DNA of 64,000 bases, taken from NCBI RefSeq assembly GCF_900078395.1, contig NZ_FKLA01000009.1:471305-535304 (forward strand). The letters are read 5' to 3'. Shown here one piece after another: positions 15,779 through 24,364 of this stretch. Both the position numbers and the translations under genes were made by a program. The DNA comes from Anaerotruncus rubiinfantis. GTDB lineage: Bacteria > Bacillota > Clostridia > Oscillospirales > Ruminococcaceae. How positions within the stretch are numbered: the stretch's first letter is position 1; each line of letters opens with the position of its first letter. The notes beneath the pieces were generated by a model, which was not told the origin of the DNA, did no database searches, and worked only from the letters and a program-made list of their open reading frames with translations.

Positions 15779-16819
15779 TCAATCCGGCCTTTTCCGGTTC
15801 GGCGGGAATTTTTCCGAGCCGCGGAGCACCAGCTTCATATCGAAGGTAATCCTTTTTTTCGAAGCGCTGCGGATACGTTTCGGCTTTTCCATCTTTCCGA
15901 GGAGGATCTTTGCGCATTCTTCGCCAATATCTACGGTTGGGTAACTGACGTGGCTGATCCGATTGAAGTTTATGTCAATTTTTCCGCAGGAGATAAACGC
16001 CATATCCGCACCGATCACCAAATCCTTCTCAGCAAGGGCCAGCATACATCCGGAGGACATCCGACGGTTTGAGGAGAAGATCGCGGTGACCCGGTTTTGC
16101 TTTTCCAAGAGTTTTTTGGTCATATCGTAGGCCAGGTCAAACTTGAAATCCCCGTAGAGGATATACTCCTCATGGATCGGCAGGCCATTCGCTTTCATCG
16201 CGCCGAGATAGCCGTTGAGGCGGTCGAGCCCGCTGGTGGAGGTTGTTGGGCCGCAGATAAAGGCGATATCACGGTGCCCGTTGTCGATAAAAGCCTGGAT
16301 ACTTTCGTAAGCGCCGCCGTAATTGTTCATGAATACGCCGTCCATGTTGCCGCCGCGCAGATCGCGGTCGAGGATGACGACCGGCGTGCCGGTGTTGTTC
16401 ATATCGATCAGGAATTCCGCGTTGTATTCCACCGTGTCCGAAACCGGAACGGTGATAATCCCGCCGACCTGGATCTGCCGGAGCATATTGAGGTAGCGGA
16501 TTTCCTTGCCGGGGTCCTCATCGGTATTGCAGATGATAACCTCGATCCCCTTCGGGTCCATCACCGATTCGATGCCCTGAATGACCTCGGCGTAATAGGT
16601 GTTGCGGATATCGGGGATCACCACCCCGATCCGGTCCCGGCAGGTGACGCGGGCGAGCTGCCGCTTGTACTGTTTGGGTGTGAAGTCCATTTCCTTTGCA
16701 ATTTTCAGGACCTTTTCACGTGTCTGCTCATTGATGAAATCCTTGCCGCTGAACGCGCGGGAGACGGTTGCGGTTGAAACGCCGGCCTTTTTTGCAATAT
16801 CCGATAATGTTGCAGCCAT
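15779..16819 (-). CDS. LacI family transcriptional regulator
   Basis: A 346-residue regulator with the N-terminal LacI helix-turn-helix and hinge (TLSDIAKKAGVSTATVSRAF) and a periplasmic-binding-protein-like effector domain from about residue 60 (IGVVIPDIRNTYYAEVIQGI). The C-terminal 30 residues are basic and rich in Lys/Arg. It lies between the TRAP 2 operon, read in the same direction downstream, and the divergent glycyl radical operon. The matching inverted repeats before both operons suggest it couples uptake to metabolism. The effector is probably a sugar or sugar phosphate. Confidence 0.93.
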   Translation of the reverse strand: MAATLSDIAKKAGVSTATVSRAFSGKDFINEQTREKVLKIAKEMDFTPKQYKRQLARVTCRDRIGVVIPDIRNTYYAEVIQGIESVMDPKGIEVIICNTDEDPGKEIRYLNMLRQIQVGGIITVPVSDTVEYNAEFLIDMNNTGTPVVILDRDLRGGNMDGVFMNNYGGAYESIQAFIDNGHRDIAFICGPTTSTSGLDRLNGYLGAMKANGLPIHEEYILYGDFKFDLAYDMTKKLLEKQNRVTAIFSSNRRMSSGCMLALAEKDLVIGADMAFISCGKIDINFNRISHVSYPTVDIGEECAKILLGKMEKPKRIRSASKKRITFDMKLVLRGSEKFPPNRKRPD

Positions 16820-16851
16820 CTGTTTTCACCTTCCCTCATAGCCTTTTTTAT

Positions 16852-16880
16852 ATTGTAGCACTTTCTGAAAAATCGCACAA
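16852..16880 (-). promoter_or_regulatory. Promoter of the LacI regulator gene
   Basis: On the minus strand TTGTGC, 17 bp and TACAAT, 33 bp before the LacI start codon. Confidence 0.6.
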
Positions 16881-16912
16881 CTTTTTCAAGATGAAAATTT
16901 ATAAATTTACTT

Positions 16913-16933
16913 ATGTAAAAATATAATTTACAT
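16913..16933. promoter_or_regulatory. Inverted-repeat operator ATGTAAA-N7-TTTACAT (glycyl radical side)
   Basis: A perfect 7-bp inverted repeat with a 7-bp spacer; an extra half-site TTTAC lies just upstream (16906-16910). It lies between the LacI promoter and the glycyl radical operon. Confidence 0.65.
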
Positions 16934-17100
16934 ATTGCGTTTTACACTTGACGCAACGGATAATGAAACCAGAAGATTCCCCCCGGCCCGCACCATGCAA
17001 ATCTCCGCGCAGCCACCTGCCACGGCTGTGTGCGGCGGACCGCCGGGAGTCCGCGCTGAAACGCCTCTGCCGCAAGTCAAACGAGAAAGGATGCGTCCAT

Positions 17101-19380
17101 ATGAGCAGTGTCAGAACCAAATATCCATCCAAATTCCTTCCCGGGGAGCGCCTGCAGAAGGTGATTGCCTATAATCAGGAGCTGGCTATTTCCGGCCGCC
17201 GTAACCTTTATACCGCCGATGAAAACCAGCTGGTTTATCACTGGACCGACAAGGCGAACGGCTGCATCCCCCAGTCGGGGGAGTGGGCCGCCACCAAAGA
17301 GAGCAGCTTTTCGCTCGGCGACCACGCCTGCCGCGTGGATATCGGTGAGGGATTTCCCCGTTACAAGGAGGTCCCATCCCACGTGGAAGGGTATGAGGCC
17401 ACGCCGCTGAGCTGGGGCAAGGACTACGCCTTCCTGCTCGACAATTCCCCGGCGGAGATCCATCCGTTTGAATCGATCGTCGGAGAGTTTCACTGGGAGA
17501 TGAACGAAATCCGCCAGTATTATTTTGGCGACAAGGTCCACGAGCTCGGCCGTGAGGTACGCAAGCTGGGCGCCGGCGGCACCAGCCACGGCCACACCTG
17601 CCTGGACTTTTCAATTGGGCTGACCGAAGGCTGGGGCGGCATCCTTGAAAGGATCGACAAGTCGCTCGCGCTGTACACCCGTCTTGATCACCCGGGCAAG
17701 GTCAACTATCTGCAGGGGCTTCGCTATGTCTGCCAGGCGATCATCGATTACATCCAGAAATATGCCGATAAGGCTTACGAACTGGCGCAAGCCACCGACG
17801 ATCCGGCGCAGAAGGCGCTTTACAAAATGGTGGCCGACGACTGCGCGCATATCTCCCGCAAGCCGCCTGAAACCTACCACCAGGGTGTCCAGTGGATTCA
17901 GTTCGGCGTCATGACCGACCGCATCGTGGGCCACGGCAACGGCTATGGCCGTATCGACCTCTATCTGAACGACCTGTTGGTGAAGGACCTCGAAAGCGGA
18001 CGGATCACCCGTCAGGAGGCGCGGGAATATCTGGCAGAGCTTTTCCTGAAGATTCGCGGCCAGCATTTCACAATCTGCGGCCGGCTGGCGGACGGTTCGG
18101 ACGCGACGAACGATATGAGCTGGGTCACGCTCGAAGCCTATGACATGGTGGATGACTACAACAACCTCTTCCTGATGTGGCACAAAGATATGGACCAGAA
18201 ACTTCTGCTTTATGCCTGCGATGTGCTTGCGCGCCACGGCGCGAGCGTCCCGACCTTCTGCAACTACGACCTGCTCGTCGACTGCGAGATGCGTTCGGGC
18301 GTGCCGTGGGAGGATGCGTGGACAGTCGCGGTCGGCGGCTGCCAGTGGTTCTGTGTCCCAGGCAAGGAATACTGCGACCAGGACGTCAACTCCCTCGTCC
18401 TACTGGACCCGATGTGGCGCGCCATCGACCGCGGCATCGAGAATCCGCCGAAGGACTTCGAGGAGCTGTTCGCGTCGTTTACCGAGGAGTTCAAGCGCAC
18501 TGCCGAAGCGCTGCGGGTCTTTAAGGACGCGCAATACGAAGTGATCGACAAGGTTTGGCCGGAGATGGCGACCTCCCTGAGCTTCCACGGTCCGGTTGAG
18601 CGCGGCATCGATATCACCGGCCACCGCGGGGTGGATTATCAGTATACCTCGGCCAATGTCCTGGGGATTCCGAACGTGGCGGATTCGCTTTACGCGATCA
18701 AGAAGCTGGTGTTCGACGAGAAGGCCTATACCCTTGCGGACGTGCGCAAAGCGACCAGTGAAAACTGGGAGGACAACGAGATCATGCGTCAGCGTTTCCT
18801 GCGCCAGGATAAATTTGGTAACGATCTCGACGAGGTGGATGAGCTGCTTGTGCGGATCACCGATATGATCGCCGATGTGCTTGACAACACCTATAACAAC
18901 CGCGGCCAGCAGTACCGTGCGTCTCTCTACCAGTTCCAGGGACACACCGCGACCAATGTGCTTCCCGCAACTCCGGACGGCCGCCTTGCCAACGAGCCGC
19001 TTGCGCACGGCATCAACCCGACCGCTGGCAGGAACACGAAGGGCCTGCTCGCCACTGCGAACTCGCTTGCGAAGGTACATAATTATAAATTCCTCGGCGG
19101 CACCCTTCAGATCGAGCTTCAGCCGAAATTTTTCGATGGCAAGGAGAATCTTTCCGAATATATCAAGAATTTCATCGAGGCGTATTTCAGCAAAAATACC
19201 TTCCAGGTCAACTTGAACATCATCGACCTCGAGAAACTGAAGGATGCGATCGACCATCCCGAAAATCCGGAATATCAGAATATCGTCATCAAGGTCACCG
19301 GCTACACCACGCGGTTCATCTGCCTTGCGAAACCCTTCCAGGTTGAGTTCTGCGGGAGAAACAACTATGGAGAGATGTGA
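17101..19380 (+). CDS. Glycyl radical enzyme (PFL-like) of unassigned function
   Basis: A 759-residue member of the pyruvate formate-lyase-like superfamily. The glycyl radical site is G734 in KVTGYTTRF near the C-terminus, and the enzyme ends NNYGEM. The thiyl cysteine is most likely C414 in AVGGCQWFCVPGKEYC. In dehydratases and C-N/C-S lyases of the family (glycerol, choline, isethionate, hydroxyproline types) the Cys is followed two residues later by a catalytic Glu; here that position is Trp416. A second cysteine, C418, follows. None of the known subclass signatures fits, so the reaction is unknown. The start at 17101 follows GAAAGGA. It is co-transcribed with its activase and a PfkB kinase and appears co-regulated with TRAP 2 and two mutarotases, suggesting a sugar-acid or polyol substrate. 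Confidence 0.92.
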   Translation: MSSVRTKYPSKFLPGERLQKVIAYNQELAISGRRNLYTADENQLVYHWTDKANGCIPQSGEWAATKESSFSLGDHACRVDIGEGFPRYKEVPSHVEGYEATPLSWGKDYAFLLDNSPAEIHPFESIVGEFHWEMNEIRQYYFGDKVHELGREVRKLGAGGTSHGHTCLDFSIGLTEGWGGILERIDKSLALYTRLDHPGKVNYLQGLRYVCQAIIDYIQKYADKAYELAQATDDPAQKALYKMVADDCAHISRKPPETYHQGVQWIQFGVMTDRIVGHGNGYGRIDLYLNDLLVKDLESGRITRQEAREYLAELFLKIRGQHFTICGRLADGSDATNDMSWVTLEAYDMVDDYNNLFLMWHKDMDQKLLLYACDVLARHGASVPTFCNYDLLVDCEMRSGVPWEDAWTVAVGGCQWFCVPGKEYCDQDVNSLVLLDPMWRAIDRGIENPPKDFEELFASFTEEFKRTAEALRVFKDAQYEVIDKVWPEMATSLSFHGPVERGIDITGHRGVDYQYTSANVLGIPNVADSLYAIKKLVFDEKAYTLADVRKATSENWEDNEIMRQRFLRQDKFGNDLDEVDELLVRITDMIADVLDNTYNNRGQQYRASLYQFQGHTATNVLPATPDGRLANEPLAHGINPTAGRNTKGLLATANSLAKVHNYKFLGGTLQIELQPKFFDGKENLSEYIKNFIEAYFSKNTFQVNLNIIDLEKLKDAIDHPENPEYQNIVIKVTGYTTRFICLAKPFQVEFCGRNNYGEM

Positions 19381-20347
19381 TCTTTGCCCACCGACGGACA
19401 GCCGCGGGCTGATTTTCGATCTCTACCGCGGCACCACCCACGACGGGCCGGGCCTGCGCTCGACGGTGTTCTTCAAAGGCTGCCCGCTTTCCTGCGCCTG
19501 GTGTCACAATCCCGAAGGAATCCCTTTCAAGCAGGCGGTCTGGTGGGACGGCAGAACCTGTATCGGGTGTGGGCTCTGCCACGAGGCCTGTCCATACGGC
19601 GCGAACGAAATGAAGGAACAGGGCATTGTGATCGACCGGGAAAAATGCCGGGCGTGCGGCGCCTGCGTAAAAGCCTGTCCGGCACAGGCGATGACCTTCA
19701 TCGGGGAAGACTGGGAGCTTGAGAAACTTGTCAGGGAACTGCTTAAGGACAAAACCTACTACGACCAGACCGGAGGCGGCGTGACCGCCTCCGGCGGCGA
19801 GGCGCTGATGCAGGCGGACTTTGTGGCCGCCCTGTTCGTCCGGCTGCATGAAGCGGGCGTCACGACGGCGCTGGACACCTGCGGCCTTGCCGGATGGGAC
19901 GCGCTTGAAAAGGTGCTGCCGCATACGGACTATGTTCTGTATGATTTGAAAATCCTTGACGGCGCGGCGCACAAACAGTTTACAGGCGCGGACAATGCGG
20001 TTATACTGGAACATGCGAAGCGGATTGCACAGGGGATTGCGGACGGCGTTTGGAATGCGCAGATGTGGATCCGGACCCCGCTGATCCCGGGCGCGACCGC
20101 GACGGAGGAAAACCTGTCCGAAATCGGCAGATTCATCGCCGGTCATCTGCTGCCCGCGGTGACCCGGTGGGAGCTCTGCGCTTTCAACAACAGCTGTATC
20201 AACAAATATGAAAAGCTCGGCGGGGAATGGTCCTATTCGGATGTGAAGCTGATCGGCAGCGCGCAGGCGGAAAAGCTTCGGGAGGCGGCGCTCTTGGGCG
20301 GATGCAGTCCGGAGATGGTCTTTGTCACCGGGCTGGTAGCGGAGTAA
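19367..20347 (+). CDS. Glycyl radical enzyme activase (radical SAM)
   Basis: A 326-residue activating enzyme that uses S-adenosylmethionine and a [4Fe-4S] cluster to install the glycyl radical on the upstream enzyme. The radical-SAM motif is CPLSCAWC near residue 36, followed by a ferredoxin-like insert with two further cluster motifs, CIGCGLCHEAC and CRACGACVKAC, typical of activases other than the short PFL type. GGGVTASGGEALMQADF is the conserved SAM-binding GGE region. The start at 19367 overlaps the end of the glycyl radical gene by 14 bp with GGGAGAA upstream, implying coupled translation. Confidence 0.93.
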   Translation: MERCDLCPPTDSRGLIFDLYRGTTHDGPGLRSTVFFKGCPLSCAWCHNPEGIPFKQAVWWDGRTCIGCGLCHEACPYGANEMKEQGIVIDREKCRACGACVKACPAQAMTFIGEDWELEKLVRELLKDKTYYDQTGGGVTASGGEALMQADFVAALFVRLHEAGVTTALDTCGLAGWDALEKVLPHTDYVLYDLKILDGAAHKQFTGADNAVILEHAKRIAQGIADGVWNAQMWIRTPLIPGATATEENLSEIGRFIAGHLLPAVTRWELCAFNNSCINKYEKLGGEWSYSDVKLIGSAQAEKLREAALLGGCSPEMVFVTGLVAE

Positions 20348-20360
20348 AGGTGGGTGCGAT

Positions 20361-21284
20361 ATGAAAAAAATTGTGGTGTTCGGAAGTTTCTTTGTCGACC
20401 TTGCCGCCCGCGCGCCGAAGTTTCCTGTCCCAGGAGAGACGGTGCATGGCAGTTCTTTTCAGATCGGTTCCGGCGGTAAGGGTTCCAATCAGGCGATTGC
20501 CGCCCACCGCGCGGGCGCGGATGTAACTTTTATCACCAAGGTCGGCGCGGACGAATTCGGCCGGATGGCGCGGGAAGTCTACAGCCGGGAAGGGATGGAC
20601 ACCCGTTATATTCTTGTCGATGAAACGGCCAGTACCGGAACGGCGCTGATTGTCGTGGAGGAGAGCGGCCAGAACATGATCGTTATTACAAGCGGCGCCT
20701 GCGGAAGGATCTCCGAGGCCGACATCGCTGCGGTGACACCGGTTTTGGAACAGGCTGATCTGCTGCTTTTGCAGCTGGAAGTGAATTTTGACGCGGTAAA
20801 ACGCGCCGCCGCGCTTGCAAAGCAAAGCGGCGCCCGGGTCATTTTGAATCCCGCCCCGGCAAGGGAACTGCCGGACAGCCTGCTCAGCCTGGTCGACATC
20901 ATCACCCCGAATGAAAGCGAAGCCGCGCTGTTCACCGGTATACCGGTGAAAGGGCCGGAAGATGCGAAAAAGGCCGCCGCCGTTTTCTTTGAAAAAGGGA
21001 TGCAGGGCGTTGTGATCACCCTGGGGAAGCAGGGCGCTTATGTGGCGGACCGCGGCCGTGGGGAGTATCTGCCGTGTATACCGATGAAAGCGGTGGATAC
21101 GACCGGTGCGGGGGACGCCTTCAACGGCGGTTTTGTTATGGCGCTTGCACAGGGCGCGGATATCTTTGAGGCCGCGCGCTATGGAAACGTCTGTGGAACG
21201 CTTTCTGTGACAAAACAGGGCGCGGCCGCTTCGGCCCCTTATCGGCAGGAAATTTTGAAACTCTATGAGGAAAACTACGGCTGA
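20361..21284 (+). CDS. Ribokinase-like PfkB family sugar kinase
   Basis: A 307-residue cytoplasmic kinase. The N-terminal GSGGKGSNQAIAAHRAGADV and the C-terminal DTTGAGDAFNGGF (catalytic Asp and anion hole) are hallmark PfkB signatures and resemble RbsK most. It begins 13 bp after the activase stop with AAAGGTGGG upstream. As third gene of the glycyl radical operon it probably phosphorylates the sugar or polyol that feeds, or is produced by, the radical enzyme. Ribose itself is possible, but no rbs transporter is present. Confidence 0.88.
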   Translation: MKKIVVFGSFFVDLAARAPKFPVPGETVHGSSFQIGSGGKGSNQAIAAHRAGADVTFITKVGADEFGRMAREVYSREGMDTRYILVDETASTGTALIVVEESGQNMIVITSGACGRISEADIAAVTPVLEQADLLLLQLEVNFDAVKRAAALAKQSGARVILNPAPARELPDSLLSLVDIITPNESEAALFTGIPVKGPEDAKKAAAVFFEKGMQGVVITLGKQGAYVADRGRGEYLPCIPMKAVDTTGAGDAFNGGFVMALAQGADIFEAARYGNVCGTLSVTKQGAAASAPYRQEILKLYEENYG

Positions 21285-21452
21285 GATTCCAAAAACAGAA
21301 AGGGAAGACAAAAGGGGCCGCGCTGCTGGACGGTACGGTTTGAGCCGGCGTAGGAAGGGCGCTCTGTAGCCCCGTATGCCCCGGCCGGGCTTTGCCTTTG
21401 AAACTTTGTGGGAATCGACAACATCATGCTCTGACAGAATGCAGACAACACG

Positions 21453-21490
21453 AAAAAGCTCCGCAAACTTTTGGTTTGCGGAGCTTTTTT
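21453..21490. terminator. Bidirectional terminator between converging kinase genes
   Basis: AAAAAGCTCCGCAAAC and GTTTGCGGAGCTTTTTT form a perfect hairpin serving both genes. The 168 bp before it, after the ribokinase-like gene, hold nothing I can recognise. Confidence 0.92.
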
Positions 21491-21515
21491 AGATTGGCGC
21501 CTGGAAAGCCGTCTT

Positions 21516-22574
21516 TCAGGTCTGATTCAGCGCGGCACAAAACGTTTCGAAGGGGATTCCCCGGGCATTGCGCACATAGTAGTTGGCGGAGGCGTTCGCG
21601 GCCCGCAGACGTTCGTCAGGGGAGAGCCCCAAGAGCAGCGCGGCGCAGTATCCGGCATTGAAATTGTCGCCCGCGCCGGTCGAAATTTTCGGTTTTGGGA
21701 CAAACGAAGTAGGCGCGGCATATTGCCTGCCATTCTCGAACAGAAGGCTTTCATGCAGGGTGTGCACCGCTACCTGGTCGATTCCAAACTGTTCCGCCAG
21801 CACGCCGCCCGCTTCCCGTGGGTCTGGACAGCTGATTCCCAGCTTTTCGGCAATCAATTGCGCCTCGTTCAGATTGACGCTCAGGACAGTGGTGCGGTAC
21901 CGCCCGCAAGCGCCGATAAGCTCCATCAGTTCGTTTACCCGGGCGGCGGGATGGCGCGCGGGGTCAGCCAGATCGAAAAAGAGCTGTTTCTCCCGCTGTG
22001 GCACGGTACAGATATATTTCTGCGCGGCGGCGCGCCAGAGGGAATGCATAAAGTCGATCTCGCCCCAGTTGACCATCGCGACAAGGTCCGCTCCAAACGC
22101 TTCGCCGGCGGCGGCTTCCCCGCCGAGCGCCTGTTCGACCGCCGCGAGCGGGTTTTCAGGCGCCGGCTGCCGCGGCGCCAGCATCACCTTTCCGTCAAGG
22201 AATTCGAGCGCGAGCGTTTCCCACGGCGCGGCATAGCTGCGGCGGGCGCAGTTTTCCGGAAGGTCGTCAAACACCGCGAGCGGACCGGAGCGCCCGAGCA
22301 TCCCGCAGAGCGTTACCTGCGCGCCGATCCCCGCCAGCGTCCCGGCCAGGATGGGCGCGTTCCCGCCGCGCCGCTCCTCAAGTGAATCGAGCTGAATCGC
22401 GCAGCTCTTACCGGTTTTTCCCGCGAGGAAATTGCCGAAATCCCCAATCGTGTCAAAATACGCGGCAGTTTCTTCGGTCGTTTGCACGATGGGGCGCAGG
22501 ATGCGGTCAATATAGCCGTCGAAACCGACCAGCGCCCGTCTGTTCCTGAGGAAATCTTTGTTGCAGTTCACCAT
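21516..22574 (-). CDS. PfkB family carbohydrate kinase
   Basis: A 352-residue PfkB-fold kinase. The signature STGAGDNFNAGY carries the catalytic Asp, and the N-terminal RRGGNAPILAGTLAGIGAQV matches the substrate-binding GGN region. It is longer than ribokinase and distinct from the kinase at 20361. It is divergent from TRAP system 3. With the downstream double-SIS protein and UTRA regulator it resembles the kinase/deglycase pairing of fructosamine (Frl) pathways, in which a PfkB kinase phosphorylates the Amadori compound at the 6-position. That role is inference from neighbourhood. Confidence 0.86.
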   Translation of the reverse strand: MVNCNKDFLRNRRALVGFDGYIDRILRPIVQTTEETAAYFDTIGDFGNFLAGKTGKSCAIQLDSLEERRGGNAPILAGTLAGIGAQVTLCGMLGRSGPLAVFDDLPENCARRSYAAPWETLALEFLDGKVMLAPRQPAPENPLAAVEQALGGEAAAGEAFGADLVAMVNWGEIDFMHSLWRAAAQKYICTVPQREKQLFFDLADPARHPAARVNELMELIGACGRYRTTVLSVNLNEAQLIAEKLGISCPDPREAGGVLAEQFGIDQVAVHTLHESLLFENGRQYAAPTSFVPKPKISTGAGDNFNAGYCAALLLGLSPDERLRAANASANYYVRNARGIPFETFCAALNQT

Positions 22575-22703
22575 ATTTTACTCATCCTTTTCTCCAGTCA
22601 TTCCAAAATTTTAATTTTGGGGTTGATCTTATTATAATATTATAATATTATATATTTACACGAAAGGCAATATGTCTCCGGACAAAACTTTAGGAGGTAC
22701 AAA

Positions 22704-23780
22704 ATGAAAAGAATCTTTGCACTACTGCTCGCATCGGCCATGGCGCTCACTGTGATGAGCGGCTGCACGTCGTCCAAACCGGCGGCGTCCTCCGCGCCCG
22801 CCGCGCCCGCATCGTCTGCCGCCGCCCAGAGTGAAGCGGCGTCCGAACCAGCCGCTCCCGCGCAGGTCACCACCTGGAAGTTTTCCACCTTCGACGCGGA
22901 GGACACCAACCAGTCGAATGCTTACAAAGCGATGTGGAAACGCATTGAGGAGGAAACCGGCGGGGAGCTCAAGGTCGAGTTTTATCCGCTCGGACAGCTC
23001 GGGGGCGAAGCCGATCTGCTTCAGAACCTGCAGACCGGTTCGCTCGATGCGGCCCAGATGGGATGCGCGCTGCTCGCGGGCCTTGAATCCAGCTTTAACG
23101 TGGGGGACCTGCCCTTCATCTTTGATGATTTCGACCATGCCGACCGGTTTGCCAAGACCGACGAAGCCAAGGAAATGAACGCCAAGCTCGAAGCCAGCGG
23201 CCTTGAGGTCTGGTACTGGAGCATCCTGGGCTACCGCCAGCCGAACCTGGTCAAAAAGACCATCAACTCGCCGGAAGATTTCAAAGGCGTCAAATGGCGC
23301 ACCATGGAAGTCGCCGTGCAGATGGACACCATGACCGCGTTGGGCGCCGTCCCGATCGCCGTCCCCTATAACGACGTTTACAACGCGCTCAAGATGGGCG
23401 TCGTCGACGCCTGGATGAACGACGGCGTCGCCTTCAAAAACCTTGCCACCTATGAAGTCGCCCCCTATTACTGCGATATCCCGCTCTTCGCATCCACCCA
23501 GACCTGCGTCATCAGCAAGAAGTCCTATGACGCGCTCTCCGACAAAAATAAGGAGATCGTCAAACGCGTCGTGGAAGAGGATCTGCCAGGCGTCATCAAA
23601 GCGGCCTGGGATCAGAACGCCGCGCAGCTGCAGGAACTCAAGGACAACAACTTCAAGGATTGGACCAAGGTGGAGGACACCGCGCCGTATCTTGAACTGG
23701 TTCAGCCGGTTTACGACAACCTTGTCAAGGAATATCCCGAATGCCAGAAATACATTGACGCCATTAACAGTGTCCGTTAA
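22704..23780 (+). CDS. dctP: TRAP transporter solute-binding lipoprotein DctP
   Basis: A 358-residue binding protein beginning after TTAGGAGGT. The signal peptide ends at VMSGC (lipobox), then an Ala/Ser/Pro/Glu linker in frame. The mature domain has FKGVKWRTMEVAVQMDTM, with the family Arg, and PYNDVYNALKMGVVDAWMND. The upstream 129 bp (to the divergent kinase) is very AT-rich with three ATTATAAT-like repeats, so both genes probably start there. The solute is unknown; the neighbouring kinase, SIS protein and lyase suggest a sugar derivative. Confidence 0.93.
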   Translation: MKRIFALLLASAMALTVMSGCTSSKPAASSAPAAPASSAAAQSEAASEPAAPAQVTTWKFSTFDAEDTNQSNAYKAMWKRIEEETGGELKVEFYPLGQLGGEADLLQNLQTGSLDAAQMGCALLAGLESSFNVGDLPFIFDDFDHADRFAKTDEAKEMNAKLEASGLEVWYWSILGYRQPNLVKKTINSPEDFKGVKWRTMEVAVQMDTMTALGAVPIAVPYNDVYNALKMGVVDAWMNDGVAFKNLATYEVAPYYCDIPLFASTQTCVISKKSYDALSDKNKEIVKRVVEEDLPGVIKAAWDQNAAQLQELKDNNFKDWTKVEDTAPYLELVQPVYDNLVKEYPECQKYIDAINSVR

Positions 23781-23792
23781 ATCTGACCCGGA

Positions 23793-23818
23793 GGGACGCT
23801 GCATTATCGCAGCGTCCC
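23793..23818 (+). other. Intercistronic hairpin between dctP and dctQ of TRAP system 3
   Basis: GGGACGCTGC and GCAGCGTCCC are perfectly inverted around ATTATC, without a T-tract. Confidence 0.75.
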
Positions 23819-23863
23819 CACTTTGACAGCAGCTCCAATTCAAAAGGGATTGAGGACTCGGAT

Positions 23864-24364
23864 ATGCTAAGAAAAATAAGTGATATCATCTATAAAATCA
23901 GCGGTTACTTTGTCGAGCTTGCGCTGATGGCAATCGTCGTTCTGGTGTTTCTGCAGGTGATCTCCCGCTATGTTTTTCAGTTTTCGATCGACTGGGCCCA
24001 GGAACTCACCGTCTATCTACTGATCTGGATGGTCTTTATGGGATGCAGCATGGGAATGCGGGATAACCAGGTGGTTTCGCTGACGCTTGTCACCGATCAG
24101 CTTCCGCGTATTGCGCAGGAACTTTTGAAGATCGTTGTGAATCTGCTGCTGATCTTCTTCTTTGTCGTCTGCACGATTGGAAACGTGGAAATCATTCAGT
24201 TTGCGATGAACCGGATCAGCCCGGTCTTAAAGATCAAAATGGGCTATATCTCCGCCGCCTTTTCGGTTTCCGCGGTGATCATGTCCTATAACTGCCTGCT
24301 TGCCATCGGAGACACTGTCAAGGGGCTCTTTGGGAAAAATCAGAAGGAGGTGCCTGCCGAATGA
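23864..24364 (+). CDS. dctQ: TRAP transporter small permease DctQ
   Basis: A 166-residue four-helix protein with the family motif IDWAQELTVYLLIWMVFMGC. It lies 83 bp after dctP, the gap containing a stable hairpin, and overlaps the dctM start by ATGA. Its ribosome site is weak (GAGGA), consistent with lower expression than dctP. Confidence 0.92.
   Translation: MLRKISDIIYKISGYFVELALMAIVVLVFLQVISRYVFQFSIDWAQELTVYLLIWMVFMGCSMGMRDNQVVSLTLVTDQLPRIAQELLKIVVNLLLIFFFVVCTIGNVEIIQFAMNRISPVLKIKMGYISAAFSVSAVIMSYNCLLAIGDTVKGLFGKNQKEVPAE

Noticed and set aside
17101..19380. Isethionate or dihydroxypropanesulfonate lyase assignment for the glycyl radical enzyme
   Set aside because: TRAP neighbours recall sulfonate loci, but the GCVEP-type loop with Glu at Cys+2 is absent and no sulfite-handling genes are present.
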